Assembly (NCBI GenBank): GCA_005888095.1
Contig: VBKF01000102.1
Location: 1 to 64,000 of the forward strand
Length of the DNA stretch: 64,000 bases
From: Deltaproteobacteria bacterium
GTDB taxonomy: Bacteria; Desulfobacterota; Binatia; DP-6
Direction: 5' to 3'
The position numbers and the translations under genes are program-made. Shown here in pieces: positions 35,179 to 44,439 of this stretch. How positions within the stretch are numbered: position 1 is the stretch's first letter; every line of letters starts with the position of its first letter. The notes under the pieces are model-generated. The model had not been told where the DNA came from, did not search any database, and saw only the letters and a program-made list of their open reading frames with translations.

Positions 35179-36321
35179 TCAGAGCGTCCGTGCCCGCCGG
35201 GTGTCGGCGAGGAAGCGAGCGACGCCGGCGGCCAGCCCCTCGGCGATCGTCGCCTGGTACTCGGCGCGCGCCAGCCGCCGGCCCTCGATCGGGTGCGTGA
35301 GGAAGGAGGTCTCGACCAGCACGCACGGCATGTACGCACCCACCAGCACGTAGAACGGCCCGCGCTTCACGCCGAGATCCGCGACGTACGGATAGCGCGC
35401 GCGCGTGGTGGCCACGACGGCGCGCTGCACGGCTCGGGCGAGCGCGATCGACTCGTCCATCTTCCCCACCTGGACGAGGTCGCTCAGGATGTAGCGCAGA
35501 TCCGTCCCGTCCCCGCGGGGCCGGAGGAGGTCGAGCCCGTTCTCCATGGCGGCCAGCCGGATCGTCGCCCGGTCGGCGGCGTTGTCGAGGTAGTAGGTCT
35601 CGATGCCGTGCAGCCGTCCGCTCGGGTTCGCGTTGGCGTGGATCGAGACGAACAGGTCGGCGCCCTCGCTGTTCGCCCGTGCCGTGCGATCGCCGAGCGA
35701 GAGCGTCTCGTCGTCGCTCCGGGTGAGGATCGTCTCGGCGCCGAGACCCTCGCGGAGCAACCCGGCGAGCCGCCGCGCGATGGCGAGCGTCACCTCCTTC
35801 TCGACGACATAGCCCTGGGCGCCGGGATCGTGTCCGCCGTGGCCGGGGTCGATGACGATCTTCGGAGGACGGATCTCCCCGGCGCGTGCGAGCGCAGCCC
35901 TCTCGGGGCGGTCGGCGCGAGGCCTCTCTCGCGGCGGCGCGACCGCGATGCTCAGCTCGAGACCGCGCGCCGACCGGCGGACCCGATAGCCGCCGGCGGC
36001 GCCGAGCTCCAGCACGACGCGCACGACACCACCCTCCCCGCGGCCGACGCGCACCATGGTCACGGCTCGACTGCGCGTCAGGGTCCGCGGCACGCCGCGG
36101 GCGAGGCGGGTACCCCGCGGGAGGTCGACGTAGACCCGCGCCACCGCGCCCGACGCGACGGCAACGTCGTGAACGGCCACGCGTACCGGCTGCGACAGGC
36201 TGAGGCTCACGGTCGCGCCACCGGCACCCGACTCCGCTCGCAGCGCGGTCACCTGGGCCGCGCCGGCGGTCCCGGCGAAGGCGAGCCACGAGAGCGCGGC
36301 GCCCCGCCACCACCTCTCCAC
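35179..36321 (-). CDS. amiC: N-acetylmuramoyl-L-alanine amidase (AmiC-like)
   Basis: 380 residues, GTG start with signal peptide (ALSWLAFAGTAGAAQ). An AMIN domain (about residues 20-125) is followed by the amidase_3 domain: IVIDPGHGGHDPGAQG with the zinc His, KEVTLAIARRLAGLL, RANSEGADLFVSIHANANPSG with the second His, and a Glu in VLVETSFLTHPIEGR. It cleaves the peptide from glycan strands during cell separation. AMIN domains target the division site or periplasm. First gene of the operon running to rluB. Confidence 0.92.
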   Translation of the reverse strand: MERWWRGAALSWLAFAGTAGAAQVTALRAESGAGGATVSLSLSQPVRVAVHDVAVASGAVARVYVDLPRGTRLARGVPRTLTRSRAVTMVRVGRGEGGVVRVVLELGAAGGYRVRRSARGLELSIAVAPPRERPRADRPERAALARAGEIRPPKIVIDPGHGGHDPGAQGYVVEKEVTLAIARRLAGLLREGLGAETILTRSDDETLSLGDRTARANSEGADLFVSIHANANPSGRLHGIETYYLDNAADRATIRLAAMENGLDLLRPRGDGTDLRYILSDLVQVGKMDESIALARAVQRAVVATTRARYPYVADLGVKRGPFYVLVGAYMPCVLVETSFLTHPIEGRRLARAEYQATIAEGLAAGVARFLADTRRARTL

Positions 36322-36458
36322 GGACGCGCAGGATAGGGAACGGCAGGGGGGGAATCAAGGCGACCGAATCGCGGGTGCTGTCTGTCGAGGACCTCCGCGA
36401 TCGGGCTCACCGGTTCAACCTTCGGCGGGCGGATACAGTCGCAGGTGGCGCAGGGTTG

Positions 36459-36638
36459 CTACGCGGCCCACGACAATGCGTAATCACCGGCCTGCGCGAC
36501 CATGCGGCCGGCGGTGTTGACCACCTCCGCAATCGTGCTCCGCCGTTGACCCTTTGGCGGGAACAGGAAGTCGAGCGTCTGGAACGTGATCCACTCGGCC
36601 GGCGCGCTCAGCGTCAGCACGCCTCGCGTCTCGCTCAT
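36459..36638 (-). CDS. Possible small protein, 59 residues
   Basis: A short frame starts MSETRGVLTLSAPAEWITFQ and ends GDYALSWAA. GAGCAG just upstream is a weak ribosome-binding site. The composition is less Arg-rich than typical antisense noise here, but I recognise nothing. It lies in the 514-base region beside a decayed desaturase and could itself be debris. Confidence 0.25.
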   Translation of the reverse strand: MSETRGVLTLSAPAEWITFQTLDFLFPPKGQRRSTIAEVVNTAGRMVAQAGDYALSWAA

Positions 36639-36650
36639 CTGCTCGACGCC

Positions 36651-36815
36651 CGTCCGAGCTACGCTCACCACGGATTCTACCGATGGTATCAGGTGGACGT
36701 CGTGTACCTCGTCCTGCTTGTGCTGGAAAAGCTCGGGATCATCTGGGACGTCAAACGACGACCGAAGCGCCCGAAGCGATACCAGTCCGGGCCGATCGCT
36801 CTGGCGTCGGCCTGA
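36651..36815 (+). pseudogene. 3' remnant of a fatty-acid desaturase gene
   Basis: Translation of 36660-36785 reads YAHHGFYRWYQVDVVYLVLL then VLEKLGIIWDVKRRPKR. This closely follows the C-terminal end of membrane acyl-CoA desaturases, where an Arg-x-GFyWWe-Dxtyyvl segment follows the last His box and is succeeded by LexLGLvWDlk. No desaturase sequence (His boxes or membrane helices) is found upstream in any frame, so only about 40 residues survive. It is likely a relic cut by rearrangement, convergent with the peptidase gene. Confidence 0.6.
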
Positions 36816-36835
36816 ATCGGGCAGCGGGGCTGACG

Positions 36836-37612
36836 CTACCTGTGCAGCCAGTCCACCATGAAGCCCGTGCCGTCGTTGAGGAGGCAGCACGGCTCGGCCC
36901 TGACCTTTCCCGAGCGGGTGACCATGGTGATCTGGTCGTTCACCCATGCCGGGTCCGTGATCGCACCGGTATGGGCACCCACGGATACACTCCCGGCGGC
37001 GGACGCGTCGAAGAAGGACACCGCATTGAAATCGGCGAGGAAGCGCGACGGCCCCTCGGCGATCCATTCGGCCGAGCTCTTGGCCGCGTCCGCCGACGTC
37101 TGGGTGGTGGAGAACTGCTGCGTCCCGACCGTGATGGTCAGCGTGAACGCAGTCCCGCTGGCCGAAACCTCGGCCGACACCGTGTCGCCGGGGCTCACCT
37201 TCAGGGGGATGACGTTCAGCGGGGCGGGGAACATCTCCCACCACGCGAAGTAGAACGGCTGCCCATGCACGCAGTCCGCGTCCGCGCCGATCTGCTCCAC
37301 CGTGTTCGAGGTGAATCCGTCGATGCCGACCCAGAACGAAGCGATCTGTACCTGATTCTTGGAGCAGGTCACCGCGGGCTCGGTCCACGTGCCCTTCACG
37401 TCGGTGAAAGTCGTACCGGAGGCTGCGTTGCCGGCCCAGTTGAGGCTGAGGGCAGTCCCATGGCGGCGCGATAGGATCTGCGCCGGACCATGGCGGGCGG
37501 CGACCGCGGCGTCGGCTCCGCCGACCCCGGCACCCGCCGGTGCGAAAGCACCCGCGTCCGCGGTCAACGACATGGCGAGGAAGAGCACCCCACCCAACAC
37601 CCAGCGACGCAT
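36836..37612 (-). CDS. G1-type glutamic peptidase (eqolisin family), exported
   Basis: 258 residues; ATG behind GAGGAGGGAAGC and a signal peptide (VLGGVLFLAMSLTADAGAFA). The mature part matches eqolisins: LSLNWAGNAASG, GTWTEPAVTC, ASFWVGIDG, NTVEQIGADADC with candidate catalytic Gln107, FAWWEMFPAPLNVI, GDTVSAEVS, and SSAEWIAEGPS with candidate catalytic Glu182. G1 peptidases use a Gln/Glu pair and work at acid pH; they are best known from fungi, with bacterial homologs. Position outside the cell is inferred from the signal peptide. The gene stands alone upstream of mutS. Confidence 0.8.
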   Translation of the reverse strand: MRRWVLGGVLFLAMSLTADAGAFAPAGAGVGGADAAVAARHGPAQILSRRHGTALSLNWAGNAASGTTFTDVKGTWTEPAVTCSKNQVQIASFWVGIDGFTSNTVEQIGADADCVHGQPFYFAWWEMFPAPLNVIPLKVSPGDTVSAEVSASGTAFTLTITVGTQQFSTTQTSADAAKSSAEWIAEGPSRFLADFNAVSFFDASAAGSVSVGAHTGAITDPAWVNDQITMVTRSGKVRAEPCCLLNDGTGFMVDWLHR

Positions 37613-37743
37613 GCTTCCCTCCTCTCGTCCTGCATGCTGATGCGCGGGCACTGAGGGGGCCGTCAATACCTTCACGTCCGTGGTCGCTACACCCCGTCGC
37701 ACCGGACGCTGCGCCGCCGTTCCTTGCGCCCGCGACCGCGTGC

Positions 37744-40284
37744 TCACGTCCCCTGCCGTGCCGCGTCGACCAAGCGAGCGAGGAGCGCCAGCGCCTCCAG
37801 GGGGGTGAGCCGCTCGGGCTCGACGGCCGCAAGCTCCCGCCTGAGGCGCTCCTCCGGCGCCGCGAAGAGCGAGAGCTGCGGCGCCGCGACGTGGGGCTGC
37901 CGGGCCGCCGGTCCCGCTCCGGCTTCGAGCTCGGCGAGCAACGCCCGCGCCCGGGCGACGACCGGCGGCGGGACGCCCGCCAGCCGCGCCACCTCGACGC
38001 CGTAGCTGCGCGAGGCCGGCCCGGGCACGATCTGGCGCAGGAAGACGATGTCGCCCTTCCACTCCGCGACCGCGACCGACAGGTTGCGGACGCGCGGACG
38101 CTCGGCGGCGAGCGCCGTCAGCTCGTGGTAGTGGGTGGCGAAGAGCGTCCGGGGACGCTCGGCGGCATCGTGCAGGTGCTCGGCGACCGCCCAGGCGATC
38201 GAGATGCCGTCGAAGGTGCTCGTCCCGCGCCCGATCTCGTCGAGCACGACGAGGCTCCGCCCGGTCAGGTTGGCGAGGATATGGGCCGTCTCGCGCATCT
38301 CGACCATGAACGTCGACTCGCCGCCGACCAGGTTGTCGCTGGCGCCGACGCGCGTGAAGATGCGGTCCGCGAGCCCGATCTCGGCCTCGGCCGCGGGCAC
38401 GAAGCTGCCCATCTGCGCGAGCAGCGTGATCAGCGCGACCTGCCGGAGATACGTCGACTTGCCGCCCATGTTGGGCCCGGTGACCACGAGGACCTGCTCC
38501 GCGTCGGGGTCGAGCGTCGCGTCGTTCGGGACGAAGCGCGCCCCGGCGACCGCCTCGACCACCGGATGCCGTCCGCCGCGGATGTGCAGCACCGGCGCCT
38601 CCGTGATCCGCGGCCGGACGTAGCCCCGGCGATGCGCCACCTCGGCGAGTGCGGCCAGCGCGTCGAGGGCGGCGAGCGCCTCGGCCGTGCGCGCCAGCGT
38701 CGGCTGGCGGAGCGCGACCGTGTCGAGCAGCGCCTCGAACAAGTGCGTCTCGAGCACGCGCAGCCGCTCCTCGGCGCCGAGCACCCGCGCCTCGTGCTCC
38801 TTCAAGGCCGGCGTCACGAAGCGCTCCGCGCCGACCAGGGTCTGCTTGCGCTCGTAGTCCTGCGGCACGAGCGCGAGGTTCGGGCGCGTCACCTCGACGT
38901 AGTAGCCGAAGACGCGGTTGTAGCGCACCTTGAGCGAGGCGATCCCCGTCCGGGCACGCTCCGCCGCCTCGAAGCGCGCGAGCCAGCCCTTCCCGTCGCG
39001 CGCGCTCTCGCGGAGCTCGTCCACCTCCGAGGAGCATCCGGGCCGGATGAAGCCCGGAAGCCGGGGGTGCGGCGGCGGGGCATCGACCAGGGTCCGCGCG
39101 ATCTCGGCCGCCACGTCTGGCAACGGGTCGAGGGCGCCGGCGAGCGTCACGAGCGCCTCGGCGCGGGCCGCGCCGAGCGTCGTCCGGAGCTCCGCCACGC
39201 GGCCGAGGGCCACCGCCAGATGGGCGAGGTCGCGAGGCCCGGCGGAGCGCGCGCCGACGCGGCCCGCGAGCCGCTCGAGGTCGCCGATGCCCGCGAGCCC
39301 GGCGCCGAGCGCGGCGCGCAGCTCCACGGCGTCGACCAGCTCCTCGACCGCGTCGAGCCGCCGCCCGATCGCTGCCCGCTCGAGCAACGGGTAGAGGAGC
39401 CATTCCCGCAGCCGACGCGCGCCCATCGGCGTGCGCGTCTGGTCGAGCACCCAGAGGAGTGCGCCGCGCCGCTCGCCGGCGAGCGTCTCGAGGAGCTCGA
39501 GGTTCCGGCGCGTCGCGCCGTCGAGCCGGAGGTAGCCGGCGAGCGCATACGGCTCGGGCGGGCGCAGATGGGCGGGGCGGCGGCGGTAAACGGCGTCGAC
39601 GTAGGCGAGGGCGCCGCCCGCGGCGCGCGCCGCGAGCGGCGGCAGCGCCTCCTCGAGCGCCGCCGGCTCCGGCAGCACGGCCGTCGCCCACGGGCGGTCG
39701 GTGCGGCACGCGACCGTGACGTCCTCCGGGAGTCCCGGCGCGAGCAGCAGCTCGCGCGGCCCGAGCCGCTCGAGCTCCTCGCGCGCCGCGGCCCAGCCCT
39801 CCACCTCGGTCGCCCGGAACGCCCCCGTCGCGAAGTCGACGGCGGCGAGGCCGTAGCGGTCGCCGTCGGCTGCCAGTGCCGCGAGCAGGCTCGGCGCGGC
39901 CGGGTCGAGGCTCTCCTCCTCGAGGATGGTGCCCGGCGTGACGACGCGCACCACCTCGCGCTCGAGGAGGCCTCGGCCGCGCGCCTCCGACTGCTCGCAG
40001 ATCGCCACCGGGTGGCCCGCCGCCAGGAGCCGCGCGACGTAGGGCTGCGCGGCGTGCGCCGGGAAGCCGCAGAGCGGCACCTCGTCCGGGTCGCCGCGGT
40101 TGCGCGCCGTGAGCGTGAGATCGAGGACGCGCGACGCGGTCTCGGCGTCCTCGAAGAACATCTCGTAGAAGTCGCCGAGCCGGAAGAGGAGGATCGCGGC
40201 TTGATGCTGCGCCTTGATGCGCAGGTACTGCGCCATGAGGGCGCTCGATCGTCCGCTCGGCCGCCGCTCCGCCTCCGCCCCCAT
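37744..40284 (-). CDS. mutS: DNA mismatch repair protein MutS
   Basis: 846 residues, standard length. The mismatch-reading motif LLFRLGDFYEMFFEDA is near the N-terminus, followed by the connector, lever and clamp domains. The ATPase has Walker A GPNMGGKSTYLRQVALI, then LVVLDEIGRGTSTFDG and FATHYHEL. It recognises mismatches and recruits MutL (54195-55922 here). An alternative start is the internal MAQYLRIKAQH. A likely single transcription unit; the MoxR/VWA genes lie just upstream in the same direction. Confidence 0.96.
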   Translation of the reverse strand: MGAEAERRPSGRSSALMAQYLRIKAQHQAAILLFRLGDFYEMFFEDAETASRVLDLTLTARNRGDPDEVPLCGFPAHAAQPYVARLLAAGHPVAICEQSEARGRGLLEREVVRVVTPGTILEEESLDPAAPSLLAALAADGDRYGLAAVDFATGAFRATEVEGWAAAREELERLGPRELLLAPGLPEDVTVACRTDRPWATAVLPEPAALEEALPPLAARAAGGALAYVDAVYRRRPAHLRPPEPYALAGYLRLDGATRRNLELLETLAGERRGALLWVLDQTRTPMGARRLREWLLYPLLERAAIGRRLDAVEELVDAVELRAALGAGLAGIGDLERLAGRVGARSAGPRDLAHLAVALGRVAELRTTLGAARAEALVTLAGALDPLPDVAAEIARTLVDAPPPHPRLPGFIRPGCSSEVDELRESARDGKGWLARFEAAERARTGIASLKVRYNRVFGYYVEVTRPNLALVPQDYERKQTLVGAERFVTPALKEHEARVLGAEERLRVLETHLFEALLDTVALRQPTLARTAEALAALDALAALAEVAHRRGYVRPRITEAPVLHIRGGRHPVVEAVAGARFVPNDATLDPDAEQVLVVTGPNMGGKSTYLRQVALITLLAQMGSFVPAAEAEIGLADRIFTRVGASDNLVGGESTFMVEMRETAHILANLTGRSLVVLDEIGRGTSTFDGISIAWAVAEHLHDAAERPRTLFATHYHELTALAAERPRVRNLSVAVAEWKGDIVFLRQIVPGPASRSYGVEVARLAGVPPPVVARARALLAELEAGAGPAARQPHVAAPQLSLFAAPEERLRRELAAVEPERLTPLEALALLARLVDAARQGT

Positions 40285-40344
40285 GGCTCGGACGGCCTTC
40301 TTACCCGATCGCCCGTCGGTCGCGCCAGCGCACCGGCGCGCGTG

Positions 40345-41937
40345 TCAGACCCGCTTGCGCTTCTTCGCCAGGTAGTCGACGAGGAGGTACTCGCCGAGCC
40401 GGTCCGGCCGCGTGTAGAGCGCCCGGCCCTTGTTGATGCGCGTCATGCCCTCGACGAACGCCCGCAGGCTCGGGCTGTCGTCGAGCATGAAGGTGTTGAT
40501 GGTGATGCCGCGGCGGGTGACGCGCTCGACCTCGCGGAGCGTCTCCTGCGCCGCCCGCATGCTGATGCCCCCGAAGGAGAGCGGCCACTCACAGTAGAGC
40601 CTCCCGCGCAGGAAGTAGGCCGTGGGCTGGCCGTCGGTGATGACGATGATGTGCTGGTTGTTGCTCGGGTGGCGGGCGAGGAGGTCGGCGGCCACCCGCA
40701 GCCCGTCCTGCAGGTTCGTGAACGGGTCGCCCATGTTCCAGCTCGCTTCGGGGAGGTCCCGCAGCTTGAGCTCCACGGCGCGGGTGAAGAAGCCGACGAT
40801 CGCGAAGTAGTCGCGCGGATAGCGCGCGCGGATCAGGCTCTCCATCGCCATCGCGACCTTCTTGGCGGCCGCGAAGCGTCCCTCCCACGACATGGACCAG
40901 CTCATGTCGAGGAGGAGGACCGTGGACGTGGTCGTGGTGTGCGACGCGGTGTAGACCTCGAAGTCCTCCGGCCGGAGGTCGAGAGGCAGGCCCGGCCGGC
41001 GCGTGAGGGTCTTCTTGAGCGTCCCGACGAGGTCGATCTCGAGGGGATCGCCGTGGTGGTAGGGCTTGGTCTCTTCGGGGCGGAGCTGGACGAGGCCCCG
41101 GTGGTCGGTCTGGTGGCTGCCGGCCCGATCGCGCAGCAGCCCCTGGTAGATGTCGCGGAGCGCGAGCTGCCCGATCTTGCGGACGCCCTTCGGCGACAGC
41201 CGGGCGCGCCCCTCGCGCTGGGTGAGATAGCCGGCATTCACCAGCAGGAGCATGACGTCCTTCAGGAGCTGGAAGTTCTGTCCCGCCTCGAGGCCGAGGA
41301 GCTCACGCAGGCTCTCGGGGTCGACCGCGTCGAGGTCGCCGGAGACGAGCTGCTCTTCCAGGCGCTTGAGCCGCTCCATGGCGCGCATCAGCGCCAGCGC
41401 TTCCTCGTAGGACAGCGACCGCGGCCCGTGGAAGAGGTCGCCGTAGCGGCGCGTGAAGTCCTCGAGGTCGCGGATGTCGTCGAGCTCCTCGAGGAGCGCC
41501 TCGAAGGTGTTCGCCGCCTCCGTATCCTCGAAGTCGTAGTCGCGCAGCCGGCCGAGCGCCTCGGACAGGCGGTGGGGAAGCCGGTCGAGCAGGTCGCGCT
41601 TGCGTGCCGCCCGCGCCCGGTCCTCGAGCGCGTCGAGCGCGTCGCGCTCGAGGTCGAGGAGCCCCTCGAGCTTGTCGCGGATCTCGCCGAGGGCGTGGCG
41701 GAGGTTCACCTCCCGGTAGCGCGCGCGCATCTCCTCGCGGAGCTGCTCGAGGAAGTCGTCGAGGCCCATGACGCGCATCCCCTGCCGCCACTCGAGCCCC
41801 TGGTGCAGCAGCCAGTCGAGCGCCTGCTGCACGTCGTCGGTGAAGGAAAGGTACTCCGACAGCTTCTCGAACACGTCGTCCGCGGACAGCCGGACCTGCT
41901 GCGTGCCGTCCCAGGCCGTGTAGCGGACGCGGTGCAT
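40345..41937 (-). CDS. von Willebrand factor A domain protein, MoxR partner
   Basis: 530 residues from MHRVRYTAWDG. A long charged helical N-terminal region (about 60-270) precedes a VWA domain with MIDAS residues Asp344, Ser346 and Ser348 (STVLLLDMSWSMSWEG), later FTNLQDGL and IIVITDGQPTAYF. The C-terminal tail is Lys/Arg-rich. VWA proteins encoded beside MoxR AAA+ ATPases act together in metal insertion or complex remodelling; the substrate is unknown. The start lies 14 bases after the ATPase stop. Confidence 0.85.
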   Translation of the reverse strand: MHRVRYTAWDGTQQVRLSADDVFEKLSEYLSFTDDVQQALDWLLHQGLEWRQGMRVMGLDDFLEQLREEMRARYREVNLRHALGEIRDKLEGLLDLERDALDALEDRARAARKRDLLDRLPHRLSEALGRLRDYDFEDTEAANTFEALLEELDDIRDLEDFTRRYGDLFHGPRSLSYEEALALMRAMERLKRLEEQLVSGDLDAVDPESLRELLGLEAGQNFQLLKDVMLLLVNAGYLTQREGRARLSPKGVRKIGQLALRDIYQGLLRDRAGSHQTDHRGLVQLRPEETKPYHHGDPLEIDLVGTLKKTLTRRPGLPLDLRPEDFEVYTASHTTTTSTVLLLDMSWSMSWEGRFAAAKKVAMAMESLIRARYPRDYFAIVGFFTRAVELKLRDLPEASWNMGDPFTNLQDGLRVAADLLARHPSNNQHIIVITDGQPTAYFLRGRLYCEWPLSFGGISMRAAQETLREVERVTRRGITINTFMLDDSPSLRAFVEGMTRINKGRALYTRPDRLGEYLLVDYLAKKRKRV

Positions 41938-41951
41938 GCGAGGGTCGGGGC

Positions 41952-43358
41952 TCAGGCCCGGTAGGCGTAGCGCCCGCCGGCGCGGTCCTTGTTCAGCTTC
42001 TGGTGGAGGTGCAGGCCTTCGAGCACGAACTCGATCGCGGTTGCCATCAGCGCCGGGCTCTCGAACGCGCCGAGGAGCGCCACCCCCTCGCGCAGGCCCG
42101 GGATGTGACGGATGCCCTCGAGGTACTCCTCCGAGCCCATCTGGTCCGACACCTCCACGCCCCACCCCGCCTCGAAGTGCTCGGTCACCTTCTTGAGCGC
42201 CTCGACCTTCAGGTACTTGTCCCAGACCTTGATGACGGCGCGGTTGATCAGGCGGTCGATCAGGTCGCCGTCCTTCTTGTCCTCGCCCACGTACTCGAGC
42301 TCGATCTTGCCGGCCATCGAGGCAAGCACGGACGGCAGGTCGGAGAGGCGCGGGACGATCTCGCGCTCGCCGGTGCGGACGGCGCGCTTCTCGGCGTTCG
42401 AGAGCAGGCTCTCGTAGTTGTTGATGGTGACGCGCACGCTCACGCCGGAGGACTGGTTGATCTCGTTCGAGCCGCGCGCCTCGAAGGTGAGCTGGGCGAC
42501 GATCTCCTTGACGAAGAACGGCACGCGGACCTCGCGCGCGCCGCGATCGAGCACCGGCACCTCCTGCTCCATGATGGCGATCTCGTCGGGGAGCGTGCGC
42601 GGGTAGTGGGTGCGGATCTGGACGTCGAACCGGTCCTTGAGCGGCGTGATGATCCGCCCCCGGCTCGTGTAGTCCTCGGGGTTGGCGCTCGCCACGATGA
42701 CGATGTCGAGGGGCAGCCGGATCTTGTAGCCCTTGATCTGGACGTCCTTCTCCTCCATCAGGTTGAAGAGCCCGACCTGCACCTTCTCGGTGAGATCGGG
42801 GAGCTCGTTGATCGCGAAGAGGCCGCGGTTGGTCCGCGGGACGAGGCCGTAGTGGATCGTCTCCTCGTCGGCGAGGTAGCGGCCCTCGGCCACCTTGACC
42901 GGGTCGATCTCGCCGATCAGGTCGGCCATCGACACGTCGGGGGTGGCGAGCTTCTCCCCGTAGCGCTCCTCGGGTCCGACCCAGGCGACCGGCAGCGCGT
43001 CGCCTTCCAACGCCAGCCGCCGGCGGCACGTCCGGCAGATCGGGTCGAACGGCGAATCGTTGATCGGGCAGCCCTCGACCGCCGGCACGAGCGGGTCGAG
43101 CAGCGTGGTGAGGCCGCGGATGATCCGGCTCTTCGCCTGGCCTCGCTCGCCGAGGAAAACCATGTGGTGTCCGGCGAGGACCGCGTTCTCGATGTCGGGG
43201 ATCACCGTATCGTCGTAGCCGATGATGCCGGGAAGGATGCGTTCCTTCCGCCCGAGTCGTGCAAGGAGGTTGCGCCGCATCTCCTCGCGGACCGGCAGCA
43301 CCCGGTATCCCGAAACCTTGAGCTCACCCAGCGTGCGCGATGTGTCGGAACTGTTCAC
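41952..43358 (-). CDS. MoxR/ChlI-like AAA+ ATPase
   Basis: 468 residues, GTG start behind GGGAGGGGTGG. The P-loop is GERGQAKS (70-77), an Ala-containing variant of the usual GxxGxGKS. An insertion with Cys97, Cys108 and Cys111 (GCPINDSPFDPICRTC) lies just after and might bind a metal. GLFAINELPDL is the Walker B equivalent and VIVASANPEDYTSRGRIITP the sensor region, as in magnesium chelatase I and MoxR proteins. Coupled to the VWA gene; probably a chaperone-like pair. Confidence 0.85.
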   Translation of the reverse strand: MNSSDTSRTLGELKVSGYRVLPVREEMRRNLLARLGRKERILPGIIGYDDTVIPDIENAVLAGHHMVFLGERGQAKSRIIRGLTTLLDPLVPAVEGCPINDSPFDPICRTCRRRLALEGDALPVAWVGPEERYGEKLATPDVSMADLIGEIDPVKVAEGRYLADEETIHYGLVPRTNRGLFAINELPDLTEKVQVGLFNLMEEKDVQIKGYKIRLPLDIVIVASANPEDYTSRGRIITPLKDRFDVQIRTHYPRTLPDEIAIMEQEVPVLDRGAREVRVPFFVKEIVAQLTFEARGSNEINQSSGVSVRVTINNYESLLSNAEKRAVRTGEREIVPRLSDLPSVLASMAGKIELEYVGEDKKDGDLIDRLINRAVIKVWDKYLKVEALKKVTEHFEAGWGVEVSDQMGSEEYLEGIRHIPGLREGVALLGAFESPALMATAIEFVLEGLHLHQKLNKDRAGGRYAYRA

Positions 43359-43432
43359 GAGCCACCCCTCCCACGAGTCGTCGAGGGATTATACGCGCCG
43401 GCCTGCGCGAGAAACAACTAACGAAAGCGGGG

Positions 43433-43569
43433 GCCCGTGCGGTGCTCGCGCGCTGCCGCGCCCTGCGCTCCTCCGATGCCCCCGCACCCCGTCGGCCGGC
43501 TCGACACCTCTCGGTGTCGGCCTCCTCACTGCTCTCCCACCGCCCGTGCGGTGCTCGCGCGCTGCCGCG
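43433..43569 (+). repeat. 28-bp direct repeat pair
   Basis: The 28-base sequence at 43433-43460 (GCCCGTGCGGTGCTCGCGCG then CTGCCGCG) recurs exactly at 43542-43569, offset by 109 bases. The repeats bracket a hairpin in the noncoding space between the HIT gene and the MoxR ATPase. Origin unknown. Confidence 0.75.
43502..43519. other. Perfect 7-bp hairpin between repeats
   Basis: CGACACC-TCTC-GGTGTCG lies midway between the two 28-bp direct repeats. It might act as a terminator after the 13-gene operon, but it is over 100 bases from the HIT stop on the downstream side and has no T tract. Confidence 0.35.
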
Positions 43570-43638
43570 CGCTGCGCGCTGCGTGAAGACTGCGACGGCC
43601 GCGGGCGGCGCCCCCGGCCCGCCGGCCCGCCGCACGCG

Positions 43639-44121
43639 CTATTCGAGCCAGTCGAAAGCCGCCCGCAGGCGGTCGTAGGTCTCGAAGAGGTGCTGCGGCA
43701 TCACGCGCACCTCGGCGACCGCGGCCATGAAGTTCGTGTCGCCCGCCCAGCGCGGCACGACGTGCCAGTGGAGGTGATCGACGACGCCCGCGCCGGCCGC
43801 GGCCCCGAGGTTCATGCCGATGTTGAGTCCGTCGGGGCGGAACGCCTCGGCCAGCGAGCGCACCGACCGGCGCAGCGTCTCGGCCAGGTCGACGTGCTCG
43901 GGCTCGGGCAGGTCCGCGAGCGACGCCGTGTGGCGCCGCGGTGCGACCATCAGGTGGCCGTTCTGGTAGGGATAGCGGTTGAGGACGACGAGGCTCCCGG
44001 GGGTGGTCCCGAGGAGGAGCCGCTCGCGCCGGTCGCCCTCCATCGCGGCGCAGAAGATGCAACCGCGCGCCGCCTTGTCGGCGACGTACGCCATCCGCCA
44101 CGGCGCCCAGAGGACCTGCAC
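43639..44121 (-). CDS. HIT family hydrolase
   Basis: 160 residues from GTG, one base after the ihfB stop. CIFC near residue 21 is typical of the zinc-binding N-terminus of Ap4A-hydrolase-like HIT proteins, and HLHWHVVPRW carries the histidine triad. NRYPYQNGHLMVAPRRH is the conserved substrate-binding loop. It probably hydrolyses diadenosine polyphosphates or AMP conjugates. Last gene of the long minus-strand operon. Confidence 0.92.
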   Translation of the reverse strand: MQVLWAPWRMAYVADKAARGCIFCAAMEGDRRERLLLGTTPGSLVVLNRYPYQNGHLMVAPRRHTASLADLPEPEHVDLAETLRRSVRSLAEAFRPDGLNIGMNLGAAAGAGVVDHLHWHVVPRWAGDTNFMAAVAEVRVMPQHLFETYDRLRAAFDWLE

Positions 44122-44122
44122 G

Positions 44123-44434
<312 letters not shown>

Positions 44435-44439
44435 CGGCG

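Noticed and set aside
36375-36659. Upstream part of the plus-strand frame containing the desaturase relic
   Set aside because: It shows no desaturase His boxes or membrane helices and no ribosome-binding site; only the tail is recognisable.
37540-41964. A 1474-residue open frame on the plus strand opposite mutS
   Set aside because: It has no domain or signal and simply mirrors mutS and the VWA gene codon bias on the other strand.
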